Assembly (NCBI GenBank): GCA_945898515.1
Contig: CAMDIH010000004.1
Location: 1-56,532, forward strand
Length of the DNA: 56,532 nucleotides
Direction: 5' to 3'
Origin: Candidatus Neomicrothrix parvicella RN1
GTDB taxonomy: Bacteria; Actinomycetota; Acidimicrobiia; Acidimicrobiales; VFJN01
Part shown: positions 26,674-36,099 of the stretch, piece after piece
How positions within the stretch are numbered: position 1 is the first letter of the stretch
How the letters are laid out: every line of letters starts with the position of its first letter
Position numbers and translations under genes: made by a program
The notes under the pieces: generated by a model
What the model was told of the DNA's origin: nothing
What the model saw: only the letters and a program-made list of their open reading frames with translations
Databases searched by the model: none

Positions 26674-27768
26674 GTGGACTTCACCTTCAACTCCGAGCAG
26701 GATGCCTTTCGCTCCGTTACCCGGTCCTTCCTGGCCGAGGAGGCCACCGGCGCGTACGTCCGGGCCATGCTCGAGAACGACCGCGGCTGCACCGATGCGT
26801 TGTGGGACCGGGCCGTCGCCCTGGGTTGGCCGGGCCTGGCGGTGCCGGTGGCCCACGGCGGCGCCGGGCAAGGCATGCTCGAACTGGTGATCCTGAGCGA
26901 GGAACTCGGTGCCCTCCCCCTCCCCGGCCCGTGGCTGTCGTCGGTGGTCGCCGCCACCCTCCTGGCCCGACGCCTCCCCGACCCCCTCCTGCTCCCCCAG
27001 CTTGCCAACGGTTCCCAGCGCGCCACGGTGGCGGTGGAGGAGACCGGCACCCGCAACCCGCTCGAGAGCATCACCACCACCGCCCGTCGGCGCGGTGACC
27101 AGTGGCTGCTCGACGGTCTGAAGCCCGTGGTGATCGACGGCCATACCGCCGATGTGGTGTACGTGGTGGCGCGCGACGGCGACGGGTTGGCGACCTTCGC
27201 CCTCGATGCCCCCCAGGGCGAGTTGGTGCCGAACCTCGATGTGACGCGCAAGGTTGCCCGCCTGGTCCTCAACGGCCAACCGTCGCGGCGCGTGGGGCCC
27301 GCCCATGACCAACGCTCCCTGCTGGCCCGGGTGATCGACGACATCGGCATTGCCGTATGCGCAGAGAGCGTGGGGGCTAGCCAGCGAGCCCTCGAGATGG
27401 CCACCGAGTACGCCAAACATCGGGTGCAGTTCGGTCGCCCCATCGCCACCTTCCAGGTCATCAAGCACAAGATCGTCGACATGCTCCACCAGCTCGAACT
27501 GGCCCGGGTGGCCACGCACTACGCCGCGTGGGCCAGTGAGGTGGAGGACCCCGGGCGCGAAACCGCCGCCGCCATCGCCAAAGGATTCGTTGCCGAAGCG
27601 GCCACGATGATCACCGCCGAGAACATTCAGGTGCACGGCGGGGTGGGGTTCACCTGGGACGTCGACTGCCACCTGCTGTTTCGACGGGTGAAGGCCAACG
27701 ACATGCTCTTCGGACGCCAGGGGTGGCAACGCCAGCGACTCGCAGATCTGGTGCTCGGCCCGACATGA
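26674..27768 (+). CDS. acyl-CoA dehydrogenase, partner subunit
   Basis: 364-aa ACAD starting at GTG 26674 (MDFTFNSEQDAFR). It has YAKHRVQFGRPIATFQVIKH and the C-terminal IQVHGGVGFTWDVDCHLLFRR. The SEPxAGSD loop is missing, as in other small partner subunits, so I infer that it pairs with the divergent ACAD at 26633. In the C-terminal motif the residue after TW is Asp, where the other pairs here have Glu, which may tune the active site. The stop overlaps the DsbA-like gene (ATGA). Confidence 0.91.
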   Translation: MDFTFNSEQDAFRSVTRSFLAEEATGAYVRAMLENDRGCTDALWDRAVALGWPGLAVPVAHGGAGQGMLELVILSEELGALPLPGPWLSSVVAATLLARRLPDPLLLPQLANGSQRATVAVEETGTRNPLESITTTARRRGDQWLLDGLKPVVIDGHTADVVYVVARDGDGLATFALDAPQGELVPNLDVTRKVARLVLNGQPSRRVGPAHDQRSLLARVIDDIGIAVCAESVGASQRALEMATEYAKHRVQFGRPIATFQVIKHKIVDMLHQLELARVATHYAAWASEVEDPGRETAAAIAKGFVAEAATMITAENIQVHGGVGFTWDVDCHLLFRRVKANDMLFGRQGWQRQRLADLVLGPT

Positions 27769-28379
27769 CGGTGGTGGAGGTGTTCGCCGACATCGGCTGT
27801 CCCTTTGCCCACGTGGGCATCAACCGCCTCGTCCAGCGCCGCGACGAGGCCAACCGTCCCGACATCGTGCTGCACGTGCGGGCGTGGCCCCTCGAATGGA
27901 CCAACGGCACACCGCTGCTCCCCGCCCTCATTGCCGAGGAGGTAGATGAGTTGCGCGAACAGGTGGCGCCGGATCTCTTCGCCCACTTCGACCCCGCCCA
28001 GTTCCCCGCCACCACGCTCCCCGCCTTTGATCTGGTGGCCGCCGCGTACGCAGTGGGCCCGCAGAAGGGCGAGCGCGCCAGCCTGGCTCTGCGCCACGCC
28101 CTCTTCGAGCAGGGTCGGCCCATCGGGGATCGTGGGGTTATCGAAGCGGTGGCTGCCGAGGTGGGCGTGGCGATGCCCGACGAAGGGGCGCGGGCCCTCG
28201 TCCTGGCCGACTGGCAGGACGGCCAGGCTCGCGGGGTGATCGGATCACCCCACTTTTTCCTGGGGGCCGACGGATGGTTCTGCCCGTCGCTCCAGATCAA
28301 GCGGGTCCAAGACCATCTCGTGATACACACCGATCCCGACGCCTTCGAGGCGTTGGTGGACCGCATTCTCTCGACGTAA
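27765..28379 (+). CDS. DsbA/HCCA-isomerase-like thioredoxin-fold protein
   Basis: 204-aa DsbA-family protein (PF01323 type) beginning MTVVEVFADIGCPFAHVGIN. The usual CxxC is reduced to a single Cys12 in CPFA, so disulphide exchange is unlikely. Single-cysteine or cysteine-free members include glutathione- or mycothiol-dependent isomerases such as 2-hydroxychromene-2-carboxylate isomerase. The C-terminal GVIGSPHFFLGADGWFCPSL has the family's cis-proline (SPHF). It is co-translated with an ACAD, so an isomerisation or double-bond shift on an acyl-CoA or ring product is plausible. Confidence 0.82.
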   Translation: MTVVEVFADIGCPFAHVGINRLVQRRDEANRPDIVLHVRAWPLEWTNGTPLLPALIAEEVDELREQVAPDLFAHFDPAQFPATTLPAFDLVAAAYAVGPQKGERASLALRHALFEQGRPIGDRGVIEAVAAEVGVAMPDEGARALVLADWQDGQARGVIGSPHFFLGADGWFCPSLQIKRVQDHLVIHTDPDAFEALVDRILST

Positions 28380-28382
28380 CCG

Positions 28383-29891
28383 CTACCGCCCGGGCAGTTC
28401 GTGCTTGACCACCTTGCCGGTGGCGTTACGCGGCAGTTCGGTAACGAAGGTGACCCGCCGCGGCACCTTGTAATCCGACAGACGCTCCGCGCACACGGCG
28501 ATGAGTTCCTCCGCCGACACGGTGACCCCGGCCACCAACACCACCCAGGCGGCGACGTCCTCGCCGAGGACCGGGTGAGCGATACCCGCCACCGCCGCCT
28601 CCCGTACGGCGGGATGTTCGTAGAGCACGGTCTCCACATCGGTGGCGTGCACGTTGTTGCCGCCCCGGATGATCACGTCCTTCTGACGCCCCACGATGTA
28701 GAGGAAGCCATCTTCGTCGAGAAAGGCCAGATCACCTGAGTGCAGCCACCCATCCCGCCACGTCGTGGCCGTGGCCTCGGCATCGTTGAAGTATTCGCGC
28801 TCGCGGCCGGGGTTGCGCACCAATAATTCGCCCACCACCCGGGCGGGTTGCTCCTCGCCCTGCTCGTCCACGATTCTGAACTCGGTGGGCGCCATGGGCC
28901 GACCTACCGAACCCACCCGCTTGGCCTGCTCCGCCGGGGGCATGAAACAAAAGGCGGGGCCCGCTTCGGTCATCCCCCACGAGTTGGACACCATGGCGTT
29001 GGGAAGCTTCGCCTGCAGTCGCTGCAGGGTGGACGGCGACACCGGAGCGCTCCCCAGCGGGCACATCGTGATGCTCGAGAGGTCGGCGCCCTCGAAGCGG
29101 GTGCTGCCGATCAGCAACTCGGCCATGGCGGGCACCAGGAAGGTGGCCGCCGGACGGTGGTGCTCCACCGCGTCGAACCACTGCTCCGGATCGAAACGAG
29201 GCAGATAGAGCAGCCGCATCCCCAGTTTCATCGGGTTATAGGCGGAGGCGATGCCGGCAAAGGTGAACATGGGCGAGGCGTGCAGCCACCCCGCGCCCGA
29301 CCAACGGGGGAGGCCGTTGGGCATCATGGCGGCGTCGCGATGGCGCACCACCACCCCCTTGGGGCGCCCCGTAGTACCCGAGGTGTACATGAGATCGGCC
29401 ATGGCATCACCGTTGATGGGCACCTGGATGGGTTCGTCGTCTCCCACCCCGACGTCGTCCCAGGAAACCAAACCCGCCTCGGGAGTACCGGTGGTCACGA
29501 TCACTCGCAGTTCGGGCAGGTCCGGGCGCGCCGCCACCAGGGTCTCGGTGGTGGAGGCACCGCTGATGGCCACGACCGCCCCGGCGTGGCGGAGCACGTA
29601 GCCCAGTTCCCGGGCCACCAGCCGGGTGCTGGTGGGAACCGCCACCGCGCCGGCTTTGTGGATCGCCGAGTAGCTCACCAAGAACACGGCTGCCTCCGCC
29701 GGTGGCACATGGATAGCCACCCGATCCCCGGGCACCACCCCCTGCTCAATCAGCCATCGGGCCACGCCGTTCGAGCGCCGATCCCACGAGCCGAAGGTGA
29801 GATCAACCCCAGTGGCCACATCGCTGAATCCCACCTCGGCGGGGAATGCCTCCGCCATCATCCGGAGCTGATCCGGCAAGAGGTTGGCCAT
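28383..29891 (-). CDS. AMP-dependent acyl-CoA ligase
   Basis: 502-aa ANL-superfamily ligase. Motifs: LMYTSGTTGRPKGVVVRH (A3), NSWGMTEAGPA (A5), GWLHSGDLAFLDEDGFLYI (A7), RGGNNVHATDVE (A8) and NATGKVVKHEL (A10 lysine). It lies 70 nt downstream of the fused ACAD on the same strand. A TATCAT sequence in that gap could be an extra promoter. Its length and motifs are like FadD3-type enzymes, but the substrate cannot be assigned. It converges with the DsbA-like gene. Confidence 0.9.
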   Translation of the reverse strand: MANLLPDQLRMMAEAFPAEVGFSDVATGVDLTFGSWDRRSNGVARWLIEQGVVPGDRVAIHVPPAEAAVFLVSYSAIHKAGAVAVPTSTRLVARELGYVLRHAGAVVAISGASTTETLVAARPDLPELRVIVTTGTPEAGLVSWDDVGVGDDEPIQVPINGDAMADLMYTSGTTGRPKGVVVRHRDAAMMPNGLPRWSGAGWLHASPMFTFAGIASAYNPMKLGMRLLYLPRFDPEQWFDAVEHHRPAATFLVPAMAELLIGSTRFEGADLSSITMCPLGSAPVSPSTLQRLQAKLPNAMVSNSWGMTEAGPAFCFMPPAEQAKRVGSVGRPMAPTEFRIVDEQGEEQPARVVGELLVRNPGREREYFNDAEATATTWRDGWLHSGDLAFLDEDGFLYIVGRQKDVIIRGGNNVHATDVETVLYEHPAVREAAVAGIAHPVLGEDVAAWVVLVAGVTVSAEELIAVCAERLSDYKVPRRVTFVTELPRNATGKVVKHELPGR

Positions 29892-29961
29892 CAGAGCCCA
29901 CCCCGGCGCAGCGGTGGACGTTCGCCCTCAAGCGAATGATAGGAGCATCCGTGGACGCCGC

Positions 29962-32169
29962 TCAGGGGACCGGCTCCGGATCGCGAGGCAGGCCGAGGAG
30001 ACGTTCGGCGATCACATTGCGCTGGATCTCGCTGGTGCCACCGGCAATGGTGAGGCAGCGGTTAGCCAGAAACCCGAACGTCCACTGGGCCGCCGTCCCC
30101 GTCGCCGTGGCCCCCTCCGGGCCGAGCAGCGCGAGACCCAGTTCCTGCGTGCGCTGATCGTGCTCCACGCCCAGCAGTTTTCCCACGCTGGCCTCCGGCC
30201 CCGGACTCGCGCCGGCCACCGAGCGCTGCGTGGCCCGCAGGCCCAGCACCGCCACTGCGTGGGCCTCCGCCACGAGGGCGCCCACCTGATCGAGGAGCCG
30301 CGAGTCGGTGCCGTCGAGGTCGCCGGCGTTGATGCGTTCGCTCACCAGCGCCAACAAGGCTTCGATCCCGCCGCCGAAGGACGAACCGCGTCCCATCGAC
30401 ACCCGCTCGTTGGCCAGCGTGGTGCGGGCCAACGGCCAGCCGCCGTCCACCGCCCCGATGATGCAGTCGTCGGGCACGAAGACGTCGGTAAAAAACACTT
30501 CGTTGAACATGGCCAGGCCGGTCATCTCTCGCAGGGGTCGGATGTCGAGCCCGGGGCTGCGCATGTCCACGATCAAATAGGTGATGCCCAGGTGTTTGGC
30601 AACGCCGGTGTTGGTGCGGGCCAGACAGATACCCCAATCGGCTTCCATGGCCATTGAGGTCCACACCTTCTGACCGTTGAGCAGCCATCCGCCGTCGACA
30701 CGGGTGGCGGCGGTGGTGAGGGCGGCGAGATCCGAACCGGCGTCGGGTTCGCTGAAGAGTTGGCACCAGGAAATGTCGCCGAGCAGCGTGGGGCGCACCC
30801 AGCGTTCCTGCTGCTCGTCCGTGCCGTGGGTGGCGATGGTGGGAGCCGCCCACGCCCCCACGGCCAGGTGGGGTAAGCGAATCTTGGCGCGGCGTAGTTC
30901 CTGCGCGATCACCAACTGCTCTACCGCCCCGGCGCGGCGTCCCCACGGCGGCTCCCAGTGCGGCACGAAATATCCGCCGTCCACCACCTTGGTCCGCTGC
31001 TCCTCGGGGGGGCCCTGGGCCACCCAATCCGCAAAGGCTCGCACCTCCCCCCGGAACGTTTCGGCTTCCGCCGGCAACGCCAAGGTGAGGTGCCGACGCG
31101 TGCCGGACAACGCGGCCGTGGCCACCCGGCAACGCCACGGGAACGACCCCCCCAGGAGTTGGCGCATCGCCATGGCCCGCCGGAGGTAGAGATGGGCGTC
31201 GTGGTCCCAGGTGAAACCCACGCCGCCCAACACCTGGATGCAATCCTTGGCCACCCCGGCGAAGGCATCCGGGGCGATCGCCCCGGCGGCCGCGGTGGCC
31301 AGTTCGACCTCGGCGGTGGTGGCGTCTCCGTCGAGGGCCTCGGCGGCGTCCCAGGTCACACCGCGGGCCGCTTCCGCCGCCACCAGCATGTCGGCACAGC
31401 GATGTTTCACGCCCTGGAACTGCCCGATGGGACGTCCGAACTGGCGCCTCGCCACGGCGTAGGCCGACGCCGTCTCCACGCACCAGGCGGCGCCACCGGC
31501 GCACTCCGCCGCCACCACCGTGGCCACGATCGACGCCACCTTCGTGTCGTCCAAACCGAGCAGTTGATCACCGGCGGGCACCACCACCGAGGCCAGGGCG
31601 AGGGTGGCGAGAGGGCGCGTGAGATCGAGGGCTACCACTGCGGTACTTACGAAGGCAGACCGCTCCACCACACACCACCGCTCAAGGCCGGCCACCAGCA
31701 CCGGCACCACCACCACATCGGCCAGGCCCCCACAGAGCACCGGAGCGGTGGTACCGCTCACCACCAGGCTGCCGTCGGAGGCGAGGTCGCCCAGCAGCGG
31801 CGTGTCGAGGGCCACCGACCCCACCGTGGTGCCGTCAGCAAGACCCGGTAACCGGGAGCGGCTGGCGCCACCGGCATCGATCAGCGCGCTCGCTATCACG
31901 GTGGACAGGAACGGACCGGGGACCATTCCCCGCCCAAACTCCTCCACCACAATGGCCACTTCTGCGAACCCGTAGCCCTGGCCCTCGTCCGGCTCGGGGA
32001 GGTGAAGCCCGAGCCAGCCGAGCCGGGCGAGATCGTCCCAGAACGGCGGCCGCTGGTCGGTGGGCGCCTCGAGCGCCGCCCGTATCACGCTCGGCGGGCA
32101 GCGATCAGCGATGAATCGGCGCACCGTGGCGAGCAGGGCCAGATGGTCGTCACCGATGGCGATGCTCAT
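29962..32169 (-). CDS. fused two-domain acyl-CoA dehydrogenase (FadE34-like)
   Basis: 735-aa protein joining both ACAD types found as separate genes elsewhere here. Residues 1 to about 350 are a partner-type ACAD (RQFGRPIGQFQGVKHR; IQVLGGVGFTWDHDAHLYLRR). From about 360 a full FAD-loop ACAD follows (WCQLFSEPDAGSDLAAL; NGQKVWTSMAMEADW; IAGGTSEIQRNVIAERLLGL). Mycobacterial FadE34 (ChsE3) is a similar fusion used on long sterol side-chain CoA esters. In the second domain a long Pro/Trp-rich stretch (VPHWEPPWG) precedes the helices. The weak Shine-Dalgarno (AAGGA) is 14 nt upstream of ATG. Confidence 0.93.
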   Translation of the reverse strand: MSIAIGDDHLALLATVRRFIADRCPPSVIRAALEAPTDQRPPFWDDLARLGWLGLHLPEPDEGQGYGFAEVAIVVEEFGRGMVPGPFLSTVIASALIDAGGASRSRLPGLADGTTVGSVALDTPLLGDLASDGSLVVSGTTAPVLCGGLADVVVVPVLVAGLERWCVVERSAFVSTAVVALDLTRPLATLALASVVVPAGDQLLGLDDTKVASIVATVVAAECAGGAAWCVETASAYAVARRQFGRPIGQFQGVKHRCADMLVAAEAARGVTWDAAEALDGDATTAEVELATAAAGAIAPDAFAGVAKDCIQVLGGVGFTWDHDAHLYLRRAMAMRQLLGGSFPWRCRVATAALSGTRRHLTLALPAEAETFRGEVRAFADWVAQGPPEEQRTKVVDGGYFVPHWEPPWGRRAGAVEQLVIAQELRRAKIRLPHLAVGAWAAPTIATHGTDEQQERWVRPTLLGDISWCQLFSEPDAGSDLAALTTAATRVDGGWLLNGQKVWTSMAMEADWGICLARTNTGVAKHLGITYLIVDMRSPGLDIRPLREMTGLAMFNEVFFTDVFVPDDCIIGAVDGGWPLARTTLANERVSMGRGSSFGGGIEALLALVSERINAGDLDGTDSRLLDQVGALVAEAHAVAVLGLRATQRSVAGASPGPEASVGKLLGVEHDQRTQELGLALLGPEGATATGTAAQWTFGFLANRCLTIAGGTSEIQRNVIAERLLGLPRDPEPVP

Positions 32170-32196
32170 GGGCGGTGCCCGATCCTTCCGTTCCGT

Positions 32197-32212
32197 CTAA
32201 CGATCACGTCAC
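32197..32212 (+). promoter_or_regulatory. operator-like palindrome 4 (CTAACGATCACGTCAC)
   Basis: Lies between the fused ACAD (minus) and the hydratase-SDR genes (plus). A TAATGT -10 for the ACAD (minus, 32216-32211) overlaps the right arm; TAGCCT (32232-32237) is a possible -10 for the plus genes. Confidence 0.6.
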
Positions 32213-32246
32213 ATTAGCCCTCCCGGCCGCCTAGCCTCCCGGGGGC

Positions 32247-33056
32247 ATGACCATCCATTACGAGCAAGTGGGCGGACACGTCGCCCGCATCACCATCGAC
32301 CGACCCGAAGCCCGGAACTCGCTCGACCTCCATCACTTCCGCGACCTCGCCAACGCCTGGCGGCGCTTCCGCGACGACCCCGCCGACTGGGTGGCGGTGA
32401 TCACCGGCGTGGACGGCAACTTCATGACCGGCGCCGACCTCAAAACCTACGTTCCCCAGATCACCGCCTTGCAGGCCCAGATCCTCGCCGGCGAGATCGA
32501 CGAGATCGACGGCTGCCAACTACGCGACGGCACCGACGCCGTGCTGCGCAGCCTGAAGATCTACAAACCGATCATCGCGGCGGTGGACGGCCCCTGCGTG
32601 GCTGGCGGTATGGAAATGCTCGGCGGCATCGACATCCGCATCGCCACCGAGCGGGCCACCTTCGGGGTGATGGAACCCAAGCGCGGCCTGTTCGCCGGTG
32701 GCGGCACCACGGTGCGGCTGCCCCGCCAGATCCCGTATCCCGCGGCGATGGAGTTCCTCCTCACGGCCGAGGCCTTCCCCGCCCGCCGGGCGCTCGAGCT
32801 GGGCCTACTCAACGAGATCGTCGCCGAGGGCGAGTTGGCCGACCGGGCGCTCGAGTGGGCGGCTCGCATCACGACCAACGCGCCCCTCGCCGTGCAGGCC
32901 ACCAAGGAGAGCGTGCTGCGCGGCCTTGCCGTCGACCAGCGAGAGGCCTACAAGATCGAGAGCGAGCTGGCCGGCAAGGTGTTCTCGTCTGCCGACGCCA
33001 ACGAGGGCCCGAAGGCCTTCGCCGAGAAGCGCGACCCGGTGTGGAAGGGACGCTGA
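32247..33056 (+). CDS. enoyl-CoA hydratase (crotonase family)
   Basis: 269-aa crotonase. Both glutamates of the hydratase active site are kept, at Glu123 (GPCVAGGMEMLGG) and Glu143 (FGVMEPKRGLF), spaced 20 residues apart as in the classical enzyme. The oxyanion-hole segments are FMTGADLK and CVAGGM. It would hydrate the 2-enoyl-CoA made by the divergent fused ACAD. The ATG at 32247 lies 9 nt after TAGCCT. The downstream SDR could oxidise the resulting 3-hydroxyacyl-CoA, giving a three-step beta-oxidation cassette around one operator. Confidence 0.92.
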   Translation: MTIHYEQVGGHVARITIDRPEARNSLDLHHFRDLANAWRRFRDDPADWVAVITGVDGNFMTGADLKTYVPQITALQAQILAGEIDEIDGCQLRDGTDAVLRSLKIYKPIIAAVDGPCVAGGMEMLGGIDIRIATERATFGVMEPKRGLFAGGGTTVRLPRQIPYPAAMEFLLTAEAFPARRALELGLLNEIVAEGELADRALEWAARITTNAPLAVQATKESVLRGLAVDQREAYKIESELAGKVFSSADANEGPKAFAEKRDPVWKGR

Positions 33057-33110
33057 GGATCGGTCGGTTACTAGGGTGAGGCCACGGTGGGACACGGCAC
33101 GGGAGATGAC

Positions 33111-34028
33111 ATGGGAATCTGTGATGGACGGGTAGCGATCGTGACCGGGGCGGGGCGAGGCATCGGACGCGAGCACGCGCTGATGCTCGCCCACGAAGGC
33201 GCCGCGGTCGTGGTGAACGATCTCGGTGCCCAACCCGACGGCTCCGGGGCCGACCCCGGCCCGGCCAACGAGGTGGTGGCCGAGATCGTGGCGATGGGCG
33301 GCCAAGCGGTGGTCAACGGGGCCGACATCACCAACTACGACGACGCCGGAGCCATGGTGCGCCAAGCCATCGACACCTTCGGTCGCCTCGATGTGCTGGT
33401 CAACAACGCCGGCATCCTGCGCGACCGCATGATCTTTTCGATGTCCGAAGCAGAGTGGGACGACATCATCAGCGTGCATCTGAAGGGTCACTTCTGCCCC
33501 ACCCGCCACGCCGCCGCCTACTGGCGCGAGCAGTCCAAGGCCGGCGAGCCGGTCGATGCCCGCATCATCAACACCTCATCGCCCTCGGGTCTCTACGGCA
33601 ACGCCGGGCAGACCAACTACGCCGCCGCCAAAGCCGGCATTGCTGGCTTCACCCTTGTCGCCGCCCTCGAACTGGCGCGGCTTGGCGTCACCTCCAACTG
33701 CCTCGCCCCCACCGCCCTCACCCGCCTGGTCGAGCCGCTCATGGGTGGGGCCGACAACATCACCGAGGAGGTGCGCGAGGCCATCTCTCCTCGCTGGGTG
33801 GCCACGGTGGCCACCTGGCTCGCCAGCCCGCTCAGCCGCGCCGTCACCGGGCGCGTCTTCGACGTGCGCGGTGAGACCATCGCCATCGCCGACGGCTGGC
33901 ATCGCGGTCCCGAGGGCACCAACCTCGCTGGGGATCCGGTTGGCGCGGGCTTGGTGATCGAGGACCTGCTCAGCACCGCTCGCGCCAATGCCGACCTCGA
34001 CGGCCGCGACGCCCCCGACCGCTTCTAG
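33111..34028 (+). CDS. SDR, probable 3-hydroxyacyl-CoA dehydrogenase
   Basis: 305-aa SDR with TGAGRGIGREHALMLAHEGA and the VVNDLG segment found in multifunctional-enzyme-type hydroxyacyl-CoA dehydrogenases. NNAGILRD and NYAAAKAG supply the NNAG motif and the catalytic Tyr/Lys; the serine is in INTSSPSG. I placed the start at ATG 33111, with GGGAG 5 nt upstream. A GTG at 33087 is in frame and lies 9 nt after TAGGGT, so a leaderless longer form is possible. It is 54 nt after the hydratase gene. Confidence 0.88.
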   Translation: MGICDGRVAIVTGAGRGIGREHALMLAHEGAAVVVNDLGAQPDGSGADPGPANEVVAEIVAMGGQAVVNGADITNYDDAGAMVRQAIDTFGRLDVLVNNAGILRDRMIFSMSEAEWDDIISVHLKGHFCPTRHAAAYWREQSKAGEPVDARIINTSSPSGLYGNAGQTNYAAAKAGIAGFTLVAALELARLGVTSNCLAPTALTRLVEPLMGGADNITEEVREAISPRWVATVATWLASPLSRAVTGRVFDVRGETIAIADGWHRGPEGTNLAGDPVGAGLVIEDLLSTARANADLDGRDAPDRF

Positions 34029-34083
34029 GCCCACCCCCGCCCGTCGAGGCCGCACCACCCCGGTGGAAGAACCTTCCCTCCGG

Positions 34084-34089
34084 TAGCGT
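34084..34089 (+). promoter_or_regulatory. -10 hexamer TAGCGT, leaderless SDR promoter
   Basis: TAGCGT ends 6 nt before the ATG at 34096, so this SDR probably has its own leaderless transcript besides read-through from the upstream SDR. Confidence 0.4.
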
Positions 34090-34095
34090 TCGGCC

Positions 34096-34878
34096 ATGCA
34101 GGTTGCGGGCAGCACCGTTCTACTCACCGGAGCGTCCTCGGGTATCGGGGCGGCCCTGGCCCCGCTGTTGGCCGAGCGCGGCGCCACCGTGGGCATCGTG
34201 GCCCGCCGCGCCGACCGCCTCGTGGCGGTGCTGGAACAATGCCAGCAGCACACCCCCGCCTCGCGTCTCTATGTCACCGACCTCAGCGATCCCGAGGCGG
34301 CGGAGGAGGCCGTACTGCGGGCTTGGGACGACATGGGCGGCCTCGACATCGTGGTGAACAACGCCGCCATCCCCAAGCGGCGCCTCACCCAGGAGATCAC
34401 CGTGGCCGAGTTGCAAGAGACGATGCTGATGAACTTCGAGTCGCCGGTGCGCCTGACCCTGGCGGTGTTGCCCCGGATGCTGGAGCGCGACCACGGGATG
34501 ATCGTGAACGTGGGCAGTTTCGGCGGCCGAGTGGGTATTCCCGGCGAGGCGGCCTACTGCGCCTCGAAGTTCGCCCTCACCGGTTGGAGCGAATCCATGG
34601 CCCTCGACCTGTGCCACACCGGTGTGGAGGTGCGCCTCATCCTCCCCGGCGCCATCGCCACGGAGATCTGGGAGCAACCGGGCAACGACGCCCCCCTCTT
34701 TGATGGCCCGTTCGAAACGGCCGAGTCGGTGGGCCTGGGCATCATGGCGGCCATCGAGGGCGACACCTTCGAGGCCTACCTGCCCGACATGTTGCCCATC
34801 GTGGAGATGAAGACGAGCGACATCGACGGCTTCTTCGCCGCCACGGTGGCCTACGCCGACGAGCAGCGCCGCCCCTGA
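34096..34878 (+). CDS. short-chain dehydrogenase/reductase
   Basis: 260-aa classical SDR: TGASSGIGAALAP cofactor motif, VARRADRL after beta2 (Arg residues favour NADP(H)), NNAAIPK, VNVGSFGG serine region, and AYCASKFAL with catalytic Tyr/Lys. It lacks the common C-terminal VDGG sequence and has a longer acidic tail (VEMKTSDIDGFF), as in membrane-lipid or ketone-processing SDRs. The precise substrate is unknown. It converges with an amidohydrolase gene, 6 nt away. Confidence 0.88.
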   Translation: MQVAGSTVLLTGASSGIGAALAPLLAERGATVGIVARRADRLVAVLEQCQQHTPASRLYVTDLSDPEAAEEAVLRAWDDMGGLDIVVNNAAIPKRRLTQEITVAELQETMLMNFESPVRLTLAVLPRMLERDHGMIVNVGSFGGRVGIPGEAAYCASKFALTGWSESMALDLCHTGVEVRLILPGAIATEIWEQPGNDAPLFDGPFETAESVGLGIMAAIEGDTFEAYLPDMLPIVEMKTSDIDGFFAATVAYADEQRRP

Positions 34879-34884
34879 GGCAAC

Positions 34885-36093
34885 CTAGGCCGGCTGCGGG
34901 GTGAGCAGTTCCAGCACGTTGTCTCGCATCATGATCTTGGTTTCATCGGCGTCAAAGGTGGGGATGTCCTGCACGAAACTGGTGGGTTCGGGCAGGCCCT
35001 CGGTGTGGGGGAAGTCTGAGCCGAACAGCAACCGGCGAATGCCCAGCGCATCTTTCAGACGATCCATGTCGTCTTCGTAGTACGGCGCCACCCACACCTG
35101 GCGGGTGAATTGTTCCACCGGGTGTTCCTGGAACGAGAACGGCATCTTGCCGTTGGCATCGGTCAGATTGCGCAGGAGATCCGGAACCCACATGGCACCG
35201 TTCTCGATGGAGGCCAGGCGCAGGTTTGGGAAGCGCTCCAACACCCCATGACAGATCAGGGCCGCGAAGGTGTCGGAGATGCTGCGGTCCTGGAAGGCCA
35301 CCAGCGGGAACACGGCGTGCTTGAAGCCCTCGAAGCCACCGCCCCCCGCGTCACCGCCGGCCCCCCACAACTTGCCGTAGCGCGATACGCCGCTGAGCCC
35401 GGCGTGCAGGGCCACGGGGATACCCGCCTCATTGAGCAGACCCCACACCGGGTCGAACTTGGCGTGGCCGGGCGACACGTAGCCGTCCCCGTCGGGCACC
35501 GGGCCCGGAATCATCACCACGATCCGAGCCCCGCCCTCCAGTACCCGGCGCACTTCGGCCGCCGCCAAACTCGCGTCGGCCAGGGTGATCATGGGGGCGG
35601 CGTAGAGGCGACCGTCGCCACCGTCGAAGCCCCAGTCGTCATCCAGCCAGCGGTTGAAGGCGGTGAAGGCGGCGTGCAGGGCGGGGATGTCGTGGCGCAG
35701 GGCTTCCTGCATGCCTACCCCGAGGGTGGGAAACAGCAGCGCACCATCCATCCCCTGCTCGTCGAGAAGGGCCAGGCGGGCCGCTCGTTCCCGGTAGCCG
35801 GGGTGATCGGCGATGGGGGCCAGTTCACCGAACATGGTCTTGAGATCGATGCCCCCCTCATTGCGCCCCCGGAAGTAGTCCTCCAGGCTCCCCGGTGCGG
35901 CAATCGGATCGAAGGTGGGGTTGGGAATGAACTTGTTGACCTTCCCGCCCACTAGGAGCCGGGGCTTGCCGTTGATCACAGCCCACTGCATGCACCGCTT
36001 GGCCATGGCCGGTTCGATGTAGCGGGTAAAGGCATCTTCCGCTTCGTAGTAGTGGTTGTCGGCGTCGAAGGGCCGGAACCCGAGATCAGGCAT
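34885..36093 (-). CDS. amidohydrolase-2 family metal-dependent hydrolase
   Basis: 402-aa TIM-barrel hydrolase with PFDADNHYYEAEDAFTRY at the N-terminus, IPVALHAGLSG in the middle and LLFGSDFPHTEGLPEP at the C-terminus. It is paralogous to the 1779-2972 protein (shared FDADNHxYE, FIPNPTF and GSDxPHxEG features). A glycine run (GGDAGGGGFEGF) lies in a loop. TACGAT on the minus strand (36105-36100) ends 6 nt before the ATG, suggesting a leaderless start. It is divergent from another amidohydrolase, with an operator-like palindrome between them. Confidence 0.88.
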   Translation of the reverse strand: MPDLGFRPFDADNHYYEAEDAFTRYIEPAMAKRCMQWAVINGKPRLLVGGKVNKFIPNPTFDPIAAPGSLEDYFRGRNEGGIDLKTMFGELAPIADHPGYRERAARLALLDEQGMDGALLFPTLGVGMQEALRHDIPALHAAFTAFNRWLDDDWGFDGGDGRLYAAPMITLADASLAAAEVRRVLEGGARIVVMIPGPVPDGDGYVSPGHAKFDPVWGLLNEAGIPVALHAGLSGVSRYGKLWGAGGDAGGGGFEGFKHAVFPLVAFQDRSISDTFAALICHGVLERFPNLRLASIENGAMWVPDLLRNLTDANGKMPFSFQEHPVEQFTRQVWVAPYYEDDMDRLKDALGIRRLLFGSDFPHTEGLPEPTSFVQDIPTFDADETKIMMRDNVLELLTPQPA

Positions 36094-36099
36094 GTCCAG

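Noticed and set aside
26634..27515. Long open frame extending the 25434 ACAD upstream by about 290 codons
   Set aside because: It runs antisense through the ACAD at 26674-27768, shows no family similarity, and the true start is supported by a leaderless -10 and the ACAD N-terminus MDFAYQ.
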